The translations under genes and the position numbers were made by a program. Below the pieces are notes generated by a model, which saw only the letters and a program-made list of their open reading frames with translations, had not been told where the DNA came from and made no database searches. Positions 24,804-36,800 of a stretch of DNA of 64,000 bases are shown one piece after another (position 1 is the stretch's first letter; each line of letters opens with the position of its first letter). Source of the DNA: Rhyzopertha dominica (taxonomy: Eukaryota; Arthropoda; Insecta; Coleoptera; Bostrichidae); contig QCXZ01000137.1 in assembly GCA_025024175.1 (NCBI GenBank), forward strand, positions 65,188,911 to 65,252,910, given 5' to 3'.

Positions 24804-27269
24804 CTATCCCACAGAAACATCTGAATTGGATCCAAAATACGGTTTCAGATCCTTAACATGCCAATCACCAGCGGGTGATCCGTTCATGAACTCCAAAGTA
24901 TATACTAATTTAGATAATTTCTTTTTAACCCTACATAGCACGTATTTCGGTGCTAACTTTGCGGAAAATTTGTTGGCAGCGTCTGACAAAATTTTATTTC
25001 TCCGCCAAACCTTTTCTCCAACATCAAATGACAATTCACGTCTCCTTAGATTATACTCTTTGACGTTTTTCTTATAAGCCTTACTAAGCCGCTCTTGCAC
25101 GACCTTAGAAATGTCCGATATTTTACTAACATCTTCAACGTACTGTCCGCGGTCATCCGGTAACAAATGAATATCTGAAGTATTACTTATTTTTCCGTAG
25201 TAATCACCGAAGGTTGGAACGTATCTTGCAAAATTTAAAAAAGATGGAGTAAATCCAGTGACTTCATGGGTAGCCGTATTTATTGCATGCTGAATTTCAA
25301 ACAAGTGTTTATCCCAATCTTTATGTTCCGAAATGTAGCTCCTAATAGCGGTCCCAACTGTTTTATTAACGCGCTCTACATAATTTGCTTGCGGATGATA
25401 TCGAGCATTATACCAGATTTTTTGGATTTTATATTTTTGCGCCAGGGATTTAAAATTTCTGCCTGAAAATTGAGTACCATTGTCAACTATAACAAATTGT
25501 GGAACGCCATAAACAAGAAAAACATTGTTTTCGATAAAACTACAAACGTTGGAGGCGGTAGCTGCTCGCATAGGACGCAGCAAAGTGAATTTTGAAAACC
25601 AGTCCGCCACAACTAATAAATAACAATGTCCCCTTGAAGATCTCGGCAATGGCCCCATAATATCCGCAGCTAATATTTGGAAAGGGTATTTCACGTTTTT
25701 CTCCGATCCCATTAATCCAAGCTTGCCCAAGGCTGGAATTTTTTGAGAAGCGCAAACATTACATCTCCGAACATAAGTCATGACATCTTTACGTATTTTA
25801 GGCCAATAATATTGTTCCATAATTTTGTGAAGTGTTTTATAAAAACCAAAATGACCTGAAGTTGGAGGATCATGACACTCCTTAATGATTTTAGACCTTT
25901 GCATTTTAGGGACAAACAGCTTCCATTCATTGACGTTACTTTTCATACTAAAATTATTAGGCACAAATTTATAAATTGCATTGTCCACTACTTGAAAATT
26001 TGGGAAGTCATTAGGACATTTCTTTATTCTTTCCCTTAAATTAACATAAAAAGAATCCGCGTTGTTCTCGTCGGAATCAACTTGACAAATTTGTGATACC
26101 GGTGCCCGCGATAGTGCATCTGGAACAACATTAAATTTTCCCTTACGGTGTTCTATATCATAACTGAACTGCTGCAACTTAACGGCCCAACGAGCTAAAC
26201 GTCCTGTTGGTTCTTTTAATCTATTTAGCCACAAAAGTGAATAGTGGTCTGTTATAATTTTGAAATGAGTTCCCTCTACAAACGGCCGGAACTTTTCGAT
26301 AGAAAACAGCACAGCTAGACATTCTTTTTCAGTTACCGTATAATTCCTTTCAGCACGCGATAAGCTTCTACTTGCAAATGCTATAACTACTTCATCACCG
26401 TCTATATTTGTGTTAGTACTCCCCCAAGACCACAGTCAGATGCATCACACTGAATAACAAATGGAACCGAAAAATCTGGACTACGCAATATTGGGGCAGA
26501 TACTAAAGCTTCTTTAATTTGTTTGAATGAACGCTCGGCTTCTGGAGTCCAAACTATTGCCTGATTTTTCTTTTTACCTTTTAGAATATCATTGAGAGGC
26601 GCTACTAAACTAGAAAATGAGATATGAACCTGCGGTACCACGAACAAAGACCCAAGAAGCGCTTAATTTCTGTTGTTGTATTTGGTCTAGGGTAGTTCAC
26701 CATTGCGGTTACCTTTTCGGGATCGGTGCGTAGTCCGCTCCCATCTACAATGAACCCTAGATATTTAAGTGAATTCTTAAAGAAATTGCATTTTTCCAGG
26801 TTAACCACGAGACCAGCATTTTTCAGATTTTGTTTAACTTCTTTTAATAATTTTATGTGATGTTCAAAAGTGGAAGAAATTATTATAATATCGTCCAGAT
26901 ATACAAAAATATTCGGTTCATACTTAGGTCCAAACACCGCGTCCATCAGGCGCTGCTGCGTCTGCGCAGAATTGCAAAGGCCAAACGGGACGACTTTAAA
27001 ATGAAATAAACCTCTGCCTGGCACAGAAAATGCAGTTTTCTCTCTGCTACTGACGTCTAACGGTATTTGCCAAAACGCTTTTCTTAAATCAATGGACGAG
27101 ATGTATTTAGCGTTTCTCAACATACTAAGTATTCTATCCACACGTGGTAAAGGGTACGCGTCATTTTTAGTGATGGAATTTAGACGACGTCCATCAAAAC
27201 AAAATCGATATTCCCCAGACTTTTTCTTAACCATTAAAACAGGTGAACTCCATGGACTACTTGACTGTT
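24804..27269 (-). pseudogene. M pol, from RT start to end (two apparent frameshifts)
   Basis: The minus strand encodes the pol residues that match P positions 284-1104: reverse transcriptase with the YLDD box, RNase H, HHCC zinc finger and DDE integrase, ending at the stop at 24804. Compared with P, one T is missing from a run at 26407-26409 and one A from a run at 26614-26617, so the frame breaks inside RNase H and just upstream of it. Both losses are single bases in homopolymers, so they may be sequencing errors rather than mutations. The N-terminal part of pol lies 12 kb away at 39463-40309 because P inserted here. At least one amino-acid change separates M and P in integrase (LLRPM in M, LLHPM in P). 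Confidence 0.85.
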
Positions 27270-28207
27270 TGTAGCGTGCACTTTTACCGGCGCTAGTAAT
27301 ATTCTTTAAAGTACCAGCACGCGCCATCTGTTCACAGAACTCTCAATATATTTCTTATAACTTTTCTTGTAACAATTTTTATTCGGGACTAGTGGGACAT
27401 TGATAAAAGTGGCTACGTGCGTTTCACACGTTTATCTCTGAGCAGCTTGCTAAATTGTTATAAATTAAGTCGAAAACGTCAAAATATACCGGCAATTTGC
27501 AATCTCTGAATCTTTGACGCGACGTACATTGCAAGTATACAAGCCACAGCCAGAGCACTAACGAGGCCGCACACCAACACAGGTATATATCTTTTTTTTT
27601 ACTCTCACTTAAAATTTTGCATTCCTAACGTTTCGCTGTACGTACTTAACACAGGCCTCAGAGTCAGGAGAAGCCTCAAAATTAGGAGAAGGCTAAAACT
27701 CCAAGTCAAAGTCCAGGAGAAGCTTCAAAGTCAGGATAGAGCTCAAAATCAGAAAACCACTTTAGAGGTCCTTTTTTCTGGAAGTTGCCAAGTCAGGTGC
27801 ACTACAGGCCACAAAGCGATCACGTGAAGGAATCCGCACCGGCTTAGGTTCCAGCTAAGTGAAAGCTATTATCGTATATTCTTTATTTATTATCCAAAAT
27901 ATCAATTTAAAGTCATTTTCGCATTAAACATCTAAGTTAAAATCTTGAGTGTGAGGAAACCATACGTATGGGCTCTAGCTCCGTTTTGTACAACATCATT
28001 GCTCAAATCTGTCAAACTTGATTTCAATATATATAACTTTAGCACACAGTTTTTTTTTGATTTATTGGTTGGTCAATGTGTGCATGCTACCATTTTTTTA
28101 ACAATCAATTGGCGCCCAATTTATTTTCTATTTTAATAACGAGCCCACCCCGCTCTCCAGACAACCACACGAGCCGCCGTACGCTCTGTGTAACCAGGTA
28201 GGTTATA
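27270..28207 (+). repeat. LTR of element P, contig-end duplicate
   Basis: Same sequence as 31218-32156 apart from homopolymer lengths. It follows the same junction with M pol (target duplication TGTT at 27266-27269). It is probably the assembly copy of the 5' LTR of P. The 72-nt GT...AG segment is at 27583-27654. Confidence 0.8.
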
Positions 28208-28570
28208 CAAGATTGGCACCCTTTGACGTGGGGCCCGAGTTAAGTTTTGTAATATAGTTGTACAATTATTGGCAGTTTAAATTTAAGATATTCAATCACG
28301 GAAAATTACAAGGTTCCTCTTTACACTGTGTTGGTGCGACAAAAACTTGTTTGTGCTCTTTGGCTTATCGCGCATTGAATCTCTCGCTTCATACAGGTGT
28401 GCTGAATTGTAGCAGTAAATAGATTCAACATTTTATCGGTATTCGGAAATATTCATTCCTGAATAATAATTAGTTAAATGGTTTAATCTTTTTTTGGGTC
28501 GTTCTTCTATTTCGTAACAGTCCGGTACAGTAGATTCATATTCTTGAGCAGTTTTTTAGTGACTTTAAAT

Positions 28571-29908
28571 ATGGATATCGCGGAATTAAAACCGATATTT
28601 TTGCTGTCAGAAGAATTAAATTATGAACTTCGTATACGGGGTATAGTCACTACGCGGAAAGATGCGAGCATTAAGAGAAAAATGTTAGCAAGGGCTATTG
28701 ATCTTGAGCGCTTTCGTAATACTGAACTAGTCGATCCTGAGTATGATTTTGATAGAGAAACTGTCGCGATTAATGGCATTTTAGAATCAATTCGTCAGCT
28801 GATTGATGATTTTGACGGACCCGTTAGCGATTCGGGATATAAACGTATAAAGTCACGTTTAATTCATGTATTTCATCGCGTAAAACGTATTGTAGTTCCT
28901 GTAGATCAAAATAAGGATCTTGTTACAACTTTTAAGAATGAATCACACGCCACTTGTCTAGAATTAGATGCGCTACTTCATGATAAAATAGAGGAAGCTC
29001 AACAATCGGTGCCTACAAAGAACGAAATTTCTTGTCAACAATCTCCAGCGAACTCCTCTTTAGTAGAAGTTCCGATCGGTATACCGGGTGCGTCCAAAAC
29101 AGTACCAGTTTATAAGTGGAACTTGCATTTTAGCGGTGATGATAATTTTAGCGTTAAATCATTTTTGGATCGGGTTAAAGAACTTAGCGAGGCACGAAAT
29201 ATCGGGAAACAAGAACTTTTTTCATCAGCCATTGATTTATTTTCCGGCAGTGCACTTTTATGGTTTAGATCAGTAAGAAGTTACATTAAAAATTGGGATT
29301 CGTTAGTTATAGCTCTCAAGACTCACTTTTTACCGTCTGATTATGAAGACAGAATTTGGGATGAAATAAGGTCTAGGACACAGGGACATAAAGAACCAGT
29401 CCACATTTATGTTGCTGTAATGGAAACGCTTTTCAGTAGAATAGACAGACCCGTAGCTGAAGTCACTAAATTAAAGTACATTCGTAGGAATCTTTTACCG
29501 CATTATACAAGTCACCTTGCTCTTATTGATATTAATTCGATTGTAGAGTTGTTGAACTTTTGTCATAAGATTGATGAAGCCCAGAATATCAAGGTAAATT
29601 ATCGTACGCCTCCGAATACTTCTAGTGTTGAACCAGAACTTGCATATGTAGATCGCGAACAACCATGCTCTTCTAGGAGTCACCAAGTTTCTAAGCGAAT
29701 AGCCACCGTATCTACAAAACCTCCAGTTAATTCGACACCAAATAAGAGTAGGTCTATAACACATTCGGATAGAACTGTTACTTGTTGGAATTGTAATCAA
29801 CCTAATCATGTATTTAGTAACTGTACTAAGCGACGAAATAAGTTTTGCTATGCTTGTGGAAAACCTGATGTAATTAAAACTAACTGTTCTTGTTCAAAAA
29901 ACGAATAA
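28571..29908 (+). CDS. gag: Gag of element P (contig-end duplicate)
   Basis: Identical at the protein level to the frame at 32521-33858, which is described there in full. The start ATG is at 28571 (the upstream open codons lack an ATG) and the stop is at 29908. The slippery heptamer lies at 29896-29902. It stands on the left side of the 100-N gap and is best read as the unmerged end of one contig, not as a second gene. Confidence 0.75.
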   Translation: MDIAELKPIFLLSEELNYELRIRGIVTTRKDASIKRKMLARAIDLERFRNTELVDPEYDFDRETVAINGILESIRQLIDDFDGPVSDSGYKRIKSRLIHVFHRVKRIVVPVDQNKDLVTTFKNESHATCLELDALLHDKIEEAQQSVPTKNEISCQQSPANSSLVEVPIGIPGASKTVPVYKWNLHFSGDDNFSVKSFLDRVKELSEARNIGKQELFSSAIDLFSGSALLWFRSVRSYIKNWDSLVIALKTHFLPSDYEDRIWDEIRSRTQGHKEPVHIYVAVMETLFSRIDRPVAEVTKLKYIRRNLLPHYTSHLALIDINSIVELLNFCHKIDEAQNIKVNYRTPPNTSSVEPELAYVDREQPCSSRSHQVSKRIATVSTKPPVNSTPNKSRSITHSDRTVTCWNCNQPNHVFSNCTKRRNKFCYACGKPDVIKTNCSCSKNE

Positions 29909-30648
29909 GGTCGATATGTTCAAGAGGTCGGAGCGTATCTAAACAACTTAAGACCTCCAAACATAAATTTGTGTATCATCCAACTGAGGCTGATAAGAAA
30001 GACTGGCAAAATTGGTTGCATTTTATTAAAGAATTTTTCAGATGCAGTTCAAAAAATACAAATTGTCATCAAGTTTCTCCAGTTTTTGTTAAGAAGACTT
30101 TAGATAATAGGCCTTATATTCGCTTAAAAATTTTTGACTTTGAAATTACCGCATTATTAGATTCTGGGGCAAATTCTTCGGTCATTGGTGAATATGCACT
30201 CCATCTTTTGAAAAATTTTAATCTTAATGTCGATAAGAAGCAAACTTTCGTACATACAGCTGATGGTAATAGCCAGAAGGTGGAAGGTTTAGTTTATATA
30301 CCGCTTTGTCTAGGAAATGTTTGCAAAATAATGAAATTTTTGGTAGTTCCTTCTCTGAAGCACTCTATTATTTTAGGCAGCGACTTTTGTGATGAATTCA
30401 TGTTGAATTTAAATTTTAAAAATAACACTTGGAAGTTCAGTGCGATAACAATAATATCAGTGTTTCATGTAGCAATCAGGATTATTCATTAAATAATTTT
30501 AATTTGTTAACTTTGGAAAATTTAAGCGTTAATGAAAAAGAGCAGGCTGAAAAACTGATAAGTTCATTTCAAGAAATTTCTGGTAAAGATAGATTAGGAC
30601 TTACCGACAAAATGACTTTACATATAGATACCGGTGACGAAAAACCAT
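29890..30648 (+). pseudogene. pol: Pol N-terminus of element P (contig-end duplicate, cut by gap)
   Basis: Matches the first 252 or so codons of the pol frame at 33840, including the protease DSGA motif. One G is missing at 30431-30432 relative to 34381-34383 (CTTGGAAG for CTTGGGAAG), which breaks the frame, and the sequence then runs into the N gap. Because the lesion is a homopolymer deletion near a contig end, I take it as a sequencing error. Confidence 0.75.
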
Positions 30649-30748
30649 NNNNNNNNNNNNNNNNNNNNNNNNNNNNNNNNNNNNNNNNNNNNNNNNNNNN
30701 NNNNNNNNNNNNNNNNNNNNNNNNNNNNNNNNNNNNNNNNNNNNNNNN
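30649..30748. other. assembly gap of 100 N
   Basis: Exactly 100 undetermined bases, the conventional placeholder for a gap of unknown size. The 3,847 bases to its left (26802-30648) and the 3.85 kb to its right (30749-34594) are the same sequence. Confidence 0.97.
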
Positions 30749-31217
30749 TAACCACGAGACCAGCATTTTTCAGATTTTGTTTAACTTCTTTTAATAATTT
30801 TATGTGATGTTCAAAAGTGGAAGAAATTATTATAATATCGTCCAGATATACAAAAATATTCGGTTCATACTTAGGTCCAAACACCGCGTCCATCAGGCGC
30901 TGCTGCGTCTGCGCAGAATTGCAAAGGCCAAACGGGACGACTTTAAAATGAAATAAACCTCTGCCTGGCACAGAAAATGCAGTTTTCTCTCTGCTACTGA
31001 CGTCTAACGGTATTTGCCAAAACGCTTTTCTTAAATCAATGGACGAGATGTATTTAGCGTTTCTCAACATACTAAGTATTCTATCCACACGTGGTAAAGG
31101 GTACGCGTCATTTTTAGTGATGGAAATTTAGACGACGTCCATCAAAACAAAATCGATATTCCCCAGACTTTTTCTTAACCATTAAAACAGGTGAACTCCA
31201 TGGACTACTTGACTGTT
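30749..31217 (-). pseudogene. M pol fragment repeated at the start of the right-hand contig
   Basis: On the minus strand this encodes the reverse transcriptase part of M pol (FCFDGRR region to the YLDD box and beyond). It equals 26802-27269 plus one extra A in an A run near 31124. It ends at the same TGTT junction with the P LTR, so it is the same locus as 26802-27269, present twice because two contigs were not merged. Confidence 0.8.
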
Positions 31218-32156
31218 TGTAGCGTGCACTTTTACCGGCGCTAGTAATATTCTTTAAAGTACCAGCACGCGCCATCTGTTCACAGAACTCTCAATATATT
31301 TCTTATAACTTTTCTTGTAACAATTTTTATTCGGGACTAGTGGGACATTGATAAAAGTGGCTACGTGCGTTTCACACGTTTATCTCTGAGCAGCTTGCTA
31401 AATTGTTATAAATTAAGTCGAAAACGTCAAAATATACCGGCAATTTGCAATCTCTGAATCTTTGACGCGACGTACATTGCAAGTATACAAGCCACAGCCA
31501 GAGCACTAACGAGGCCGCACACCAACACAGGTATATATCTTTTTTTTTACTCTCACTTAAAATTTTGCATTCCTAACGTTTCGCTGTACGTACTTAACAC
31601 AGGCCTCAGAGTCAGGAGAAGCCTCAAAATTAGGAGAAGGCTAAAACTCCAAGTCAAAGTCCAGGAGAAGCTTCAAAGTCAGGATAGAGCTCAAAATCAG
31701 AAAACCACTTTAGAGGTCCTTTTTTCTGGAAGTTGCCAAGTCAGGTGCACTACAGGCCACAAAGCGATCACGTGAAGGAATCCGCACCGGCTTAGGTTCC
31801 AGCTAAGTGAAAGCTATTATCGTATATTCTTTATTTATTATCCAAAATATCAATTTAAAGTCATTTTCGCATTAAACATCTAAGTTAAAATCTTGAGTGT
31901 GAGGAAACCATACGTATGGGCTCTAGCTCCGTTTTGTACAACATCATTGCTCAAATCTGTCAAACTTGATTTCAATATATATAACTTTAGCACACAGTTT
32001 TTTTTTGATTTATTGGTTGGTCAATGTGTGCATGCTACCATTTTTTTTAACAATCAATTGGCGCCCAATTTATTTTCTATTTTAATAACGAGCCCACCCC
32101 GCTCTCCAGACAACCACACGAGCCGCCGTACGCTCTGTGTAACCAGGTAGGTTATA
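31218..32156 (+). repeat. 5' LTR of element P (939 bp)
   Basis: Starts TGTAGCGTGC and ends GGTTATA. The boundaries are fixed by the target duplications of two independent insertions. It should contain the promoter and polyadenylation signal; a TATAAATT word about 190 bp into the LTR is a possible TATA box. A 72-nt GT...AG segment lies at 31531-31602, followed by purine-rich repeats to about 31701. Confidence 0.88.
31531..31602 (+). other. candidate intron or small insertion inside the P LTR
   Basis: The segment begins GTATATAT after CACAG and ends AACACAG before GCCTC. It contains a T run, CCTAAC as a possible branch point about 26 nt before the AG, and the word GCGAAACGTT on its minus strand. 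Both M LTRs join directly at the position where it lies. The 7-bp word AACACAG occurs at both borders. The 27583-27654 and 38834-38904 copies are the same. Confidence 0.5.
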
Positions 32157-32162
32157 CAAGAT

Positions 32163-32180
32163 TGGCACCCTTTGACGTGG
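32163..32180 (+). promoter_or_regulatory. putative primer-binding site of element P
   Basis: TGGCACCCTTTGACGTGG starts with TGG, as the complement of a tRNA 3' CCA end should, 6 nt after the LTR end. I could not assign the tRNA. The same word is at 28214 and, on the minus strand, at 41969-41986. Confidence 0.55.
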
Positions 32181-32520
32181 GGCCCGAGTTAAGTTTTGTA
32201 ATATAGTTGTACAATTATTGGCAGTTTAAAATTTAAGATATTCAATCACGGAAAATTACAAGGTTCCTCTTTACACTGTGTTGGTGCGACAAAAACTTGT
32301 TTGTGCTCTTTGGCTTATCGCGCATTGAATCTCTCGCTTCATACAGGTGTGCTGAATTGTAGCAGTAAATAGATTCAACATTTTATCGGTATTCGGAAAT
32401 ATTCATTCCTGAATAATAATTAGTTAAATGGTTTAATCTTTTTTTGGGTCGTTCTTCTATTTCGTAACAGTCCGGTACAGTAGATTCATATTCTTGAGCA
32501 GTTTTTTAGTGACTTTAAAT

Positions 32521-33858
32521 ATGGATATCGCGGAATTAAAACCGATATTTTTGCTGTCAGAAGAATTAAATTATGAACTTCGTATACGGGGTATAGTCAC
32601 TACGCGGAAAGATGCGAGCATTAAGAGAAAAATGTTAGCAAGGGCTATTGATCTTGAGCGCTTTCGTAATACTGAACTAGTCGATCCTGAGTATGATTTT
32701 GATAGAGAAACTGTCGCGATTAATGGCATTTTAGAATCAATTCGTCAGCTGATTGATGATTTTGACGGACCCGTTAGCGATTCGGGATATAAACGTATAA
32801 AGTCACGTTTAATTCATGTATTTCATCGCGTAAAACGTATTGTAGTTCCTGTAGATCAAAATAAGGATCTTGTTACAACTTTTAAGAATGAATCACACGC
32901 CACTTGTCTAGAATTAGATGCGCTACTTCATGATAAAATAGAGGAAGCTCAACAATCGGTGCCTACAAAGAACGAAATTTCTTGTCAACAATCTCCAGCG
33001 AACTCCTCTTTAGTAGAAGTTCCGATCGGTATACCGGGTGCGTCCAAAACAGTACCAGTTTATAAGTGGAACTTGCATTTTAGCGGTGATGATAATTTTA
33101 GCGTTAAATCATTTTTGGATCGGGTTAAAGAACTTAGCGAGGCACGAAATATCGGGAAACAAGAACTTTTTTCATCAGCCATTGATTTATTTTCCGGCAG
33201 TGCACTTTTATGGTTTAGATCAGTAAGAAGTTACATTAAAAATTGGGATTCGTTAGTTATAGCTCTCAAGACTCACTTTTTACCGTCTGATTATGAAGAC
33301 AGAATTTGGGATGAAATAAGGTCTAGGACACAGGGACATAAAGAACCAGTCCACATTTATGTTGCTGTAATGGAAACGCTTTTCAGTAGAATAGACAGAC
33401 CCGTAGCTGAAGTCACTAAATTAAAGTACATTCGTAGGAATCTTTTACCGCATTATACAAGTCACCTTGCTCTTATTGATATTAATTCGATTGTAGAGTT
33501 GTTGAACTTTTGTCATAAGATTGATGAAGCCCAGAATATCAAGGTAAATTATCGTACGCCTCCGAATACTTCTAGTGTTGAACCAGAACTTGCATATGTA
33601 GATCGCGAACAACCATGCTCTTCTAGGAGTCACCAAGTTTCTAAGCGAATAGCCACCGTATCTACAAAACCTCCAGTTAATTCGACACCAAATAAGAGTA
33701 GGTCTATAACACATTCGGATAGAACTGTTACTTGTTGGAATTGTAATCAACCTAATCATGTATTTAGTAACTGTACTAAGCGACGAAATAAGTTTTGCTA
33801 TGCTTGTGGAAAACCTGATGTAATTAAAACTAACTGTTCTTGTTCAAAAAACGAATAA
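32521..33858 (+). CDS. gag: Gag structural protein of Ty3/gypsy element P
   Basis: The 445-codon frame starts at the first ATG (32521). The open frame extends 9 codons upstream but has no ATG there. Gag forms the cytoplasmic particle in which the element RNA is reverse transcribed. Residues about 175-310 look like a retrotransposon capsid region (LHFSGDDNFSVKSFLDRV, ALLWFRS, LKTHFLP, RTQGHKEPV). Near the C-terminus a canonical zinc knuckle is present (CWNC, NQPNH, C; residues 405-418), followed by a second cysteine cluster (CYACGK...CSC) lacking the histidine. The frame ends two codons after a slippery heptamer, so a fraction of ribosomes continue into pol. The protein is the same in all three copies in this window. 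Confidence 0.9.
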   Translation: MDIAELKPIFLLSEELNYELRIRGIVTTRKDASIKRKMLARAIDLERFRNTELVDPEYDFDRETVAINGILESIRQLIDDFDGPVSDSGYKRIKSRLIHVFHRVKRIVVPVDQNKDLVTTFKNESHATCLELDALLHDKIEEAQQSVPTKNEISCQQSPANSSLVEVPIGIPGASKTVPVYKWNLHFSGDDNFSVKSFLDRVKELSEARNIGKQELFSSAIDLFSGSALLWFRSVRSYIKNWDSLVIALKTHFLPSDYEDRIWDEIRSRTQGHKEPVHIYVAVMETLFSRIDRPVAEVTKLKYIRRNLLPHYTSHLALIDINSIVELLNFCHKIDEAQNIKVNYRTPPNTSSVEPELAYVDREQPCSSRSHQVSKRIATVSTKPPVNSTPNKSRSITHSDRTVTCWNCNQPNHVFSNCTKRRNKFCYACGKPDVIKTNCSCSKNE

Positions 33859-36800
33859 GGTCGATATGTTCAAGAGGTCGGAGCGTATCTAAACAACTTA
33901 AGACCTCCAAACATAAATTTGTGTATCATCCAACTGAGGCTGATAAGAAAGACTGGCAAAATTGGTTGCATTTTATTAAAGAATTTTTCAGATGCAGTTC
34001 AAAAAATACAAATTGTCATCAAGTTTCTCCAGTTTTTGTTAAGAAGACTTTAGATAATAGGCCTTATATTCGCTTAAAAATTTTTGACTTTGAAATTACC
34101 GCATTATTAGATTCTGGGGCAAATTCTTCGGTCATTGGTGAATATGCACTCCATCTTTTGAAAAATTTTAATCTTAATGTCGATAAGAAGCAAACTTTCG
34201 TACATACAGCTGATGGTAATAGCCAGAAGGTGGAAGGTTTAGTTTATATACCGCTTTGTCTAGGAAATGTTTGCAAAATAATGAAATTTTTGGTAGTTCC
34301 TTCTCTGAAGCACTCTATTATTTTAGGCAGCGACTTTTGTGATGAATTCATGTTGAATTTAAATTTTAAAAATAACACTTGGGAAGTTCAGTGCGATAAC
34401 AATAATATCAGTGTTTCATGTAGCAATCAGGATTATTCATTAAATAATTTTAATTTGTTAACTTTGGAAAATTTAAGCGTTAATGAAAAAGAGCAGGCTG
34501 AAAAACTGATAAGTTCATTTCAAGAAATTTCTGGTAAAGATAGATTAGGACTTACCGACAAAATGACTTTACATATAGATACCGGTGACGAAAAACCATT
34601 TAAGGTTAGGCAGTACCCATTTTCACCATACTTATTAAAATTATTGAATTCAGAATTGGATGAAATGCTACGGTTAGGAGTTGTTGAACAGTCAAGTAGT
34701 CCATGGAGTTCACCTGTTTTAATGGTTAAGAAAAAGTCTGGGGAATATCGATTTTGTTTTGATGGACGTCGTCTAAATTCCATCACTAAAAATGACGCGT
34801 ACCCTTTACCACGTGTGGATAGAATACTTAGTATGTTGAGAAACGCTAAATACATCTCGTCCATTGATTTAAGAAAAGCGTTTTGGCAAATACCGTTAGA
34901 CGTCAGTAGCAGAGAGAAAACTGCATTTTCTGTGCCAGGCAGAGGTTTATTTCATTTTAAAGTCGTCCCGTTTGGCCTTTGCAATTCTGCGCAGACGCAG
35001 CAGCGCCTGATGGACGCGGTGTTTGGACCTAAGTATGAACCGAATATTTTTGTATATTTGGACGATATTATAATAATTTCTTCCACTTTTGAACATCACA
35101 TAAAATTATTAAAAGAAGTTAAACAAAATCTGAAAAATGCTGGTCTCGTGGTTAACCTGGAAAAATGCAATTTCTTTAAGAATTCACTTAAATATCTAGG
35201 GTTCATTGTAGATGGGAGCGGACTACGCACCGATCCCGAAAAGGTAACCGCAATGGTGAACTACCCTAGACCAAATACAACAACAGAAATTAAGCGCTTC
35301 TTGGGTCTTTGTTCGTGGTACCGCAGGTTCATATCTCATTTTTCTAGTTTAGTAGCGCCTCTCAATGATATTCTAAAAGGTAAAAAGAAAAATCAGGCAA
35401 TAGTTTGGACTCCAGAAGCCGAGCGTTCATTCAAACAAATTAAAGAAGCTTTAGTATCTGCCCCAATATTGCGTAGTCCAGATTTTTCGGTTCCATTTGT
35501 TATTCAGTGTGATGCATCTGACTGTGGTCTTGGGGGAGTACTAACACAAAATATAGACGGTGATGAAGTAGTTATAGCATTTGCAAGTAGAAGCTTATCG
35601 CGTGCTGAAAGGAATTATACGGTAACTGAAAAAGAATGTCTAGCTGTGCTGTTTTCTATCGAAAAGTTCCGGCCGTTTGTAGAGGGAACTCATTTCAAAA
35701 TTATAACAGACCACTATTCACTTTTGTGGCTAAATAGATTAAAAGAACCAACAGGACGTTTAGCTCGTTGGGCCGTTAAGTTGCAGCAGTTCAGTTATGA
35801 TATAGAACACCGTAAGGGAAAATTTAATGTTGTTCCAGATGCACTATCGCGGGCACCGGTATCACAAATTTGTCAAGTTGATTCCGACGAGAACAACGCG
35901 GATTCTTTTTATGTTAATTTAAGGGAAAGAATAAAGAAATGTCCTAATGACTTCCCAAATTTTCAAGTAGTGGACAATGCAATTTATAAATTTGTGCCTA
36001 ATAATTTTAGTATGAAAAGTAACGTCAATGAATGGAAGCTCTTTGTCCCTAAAATGCAAAGGTCTAAAATCATTAAGGAGTGTCATGATCCTCCAACTTC
36101 AGGTCATTTTGGTTTTTATAAAACACTTCACAAAATTATGGAACAATATTATTGGCCTAAAATACGTAAAGATGTCATGACTTATGTTCGGAGATGTAAT
36201 GTTTGCGCTTCTCAAAAAATTCCAGCCTTAGGCAAGCTTGGATTAATGGGATCGGAGAAAAACGTGAAATACCCTTTCCAAATATTAGCTGCGGATATTA
36301 TGGGGCCATTGCCGAGATCTTCAAGGGGACATTGTTATTTATTAGTTGTGGCGGACTGGTTTTCAAAATTCACTTTGCTGCATCCTATGCGAGCAGCTAC
36401 CGCCTCCAACGTTTGTAGTTTTATCGAAAACAATGTTTTTCTTGTTTATGGCGTTCCACAATTTGTTATAGTTGACAATGGTACTCAATTTTCAGGCAGA
36501 AATTTTAAATCCCTGGCGCAAAAATATAAAATCCAAAAAATCTGGTATAATGCTCGATATCATCCGCAAGCAAATTATGTAGAGCGCGTTAATAAAACAG
36601 TTGGGACCGCTATTAGGAGCTACATTTCGGAACATAAAGATTGGGATAAACACTTGTTTGAAATTCAGCATGCAATAAATACGGCTACCCATGAAGTCAC
36701 TGGATTTACTCCATCATTTTTAAATTTTGCAAGATACGTTCCAACCTTCGGTGATTACTACGGAAAAATAAGTAATACTTCAGATATTCATTTGTTACCG

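Noticed and set aside
29495..29809. 104-codon antisense frame in gag, repeated in all copies
   Set aside because: It is a shadow of the gag frame; its conservation is explained by the near-identity of the gag copies.
27270..30648. A second, independent P-type LTR element with gag and partial pol
   Set aside because: It shares the same M junction, the same target duplication word and the same sequence as the right contig, and ends at a 100-N gap. An unmerged overlap is simpler.
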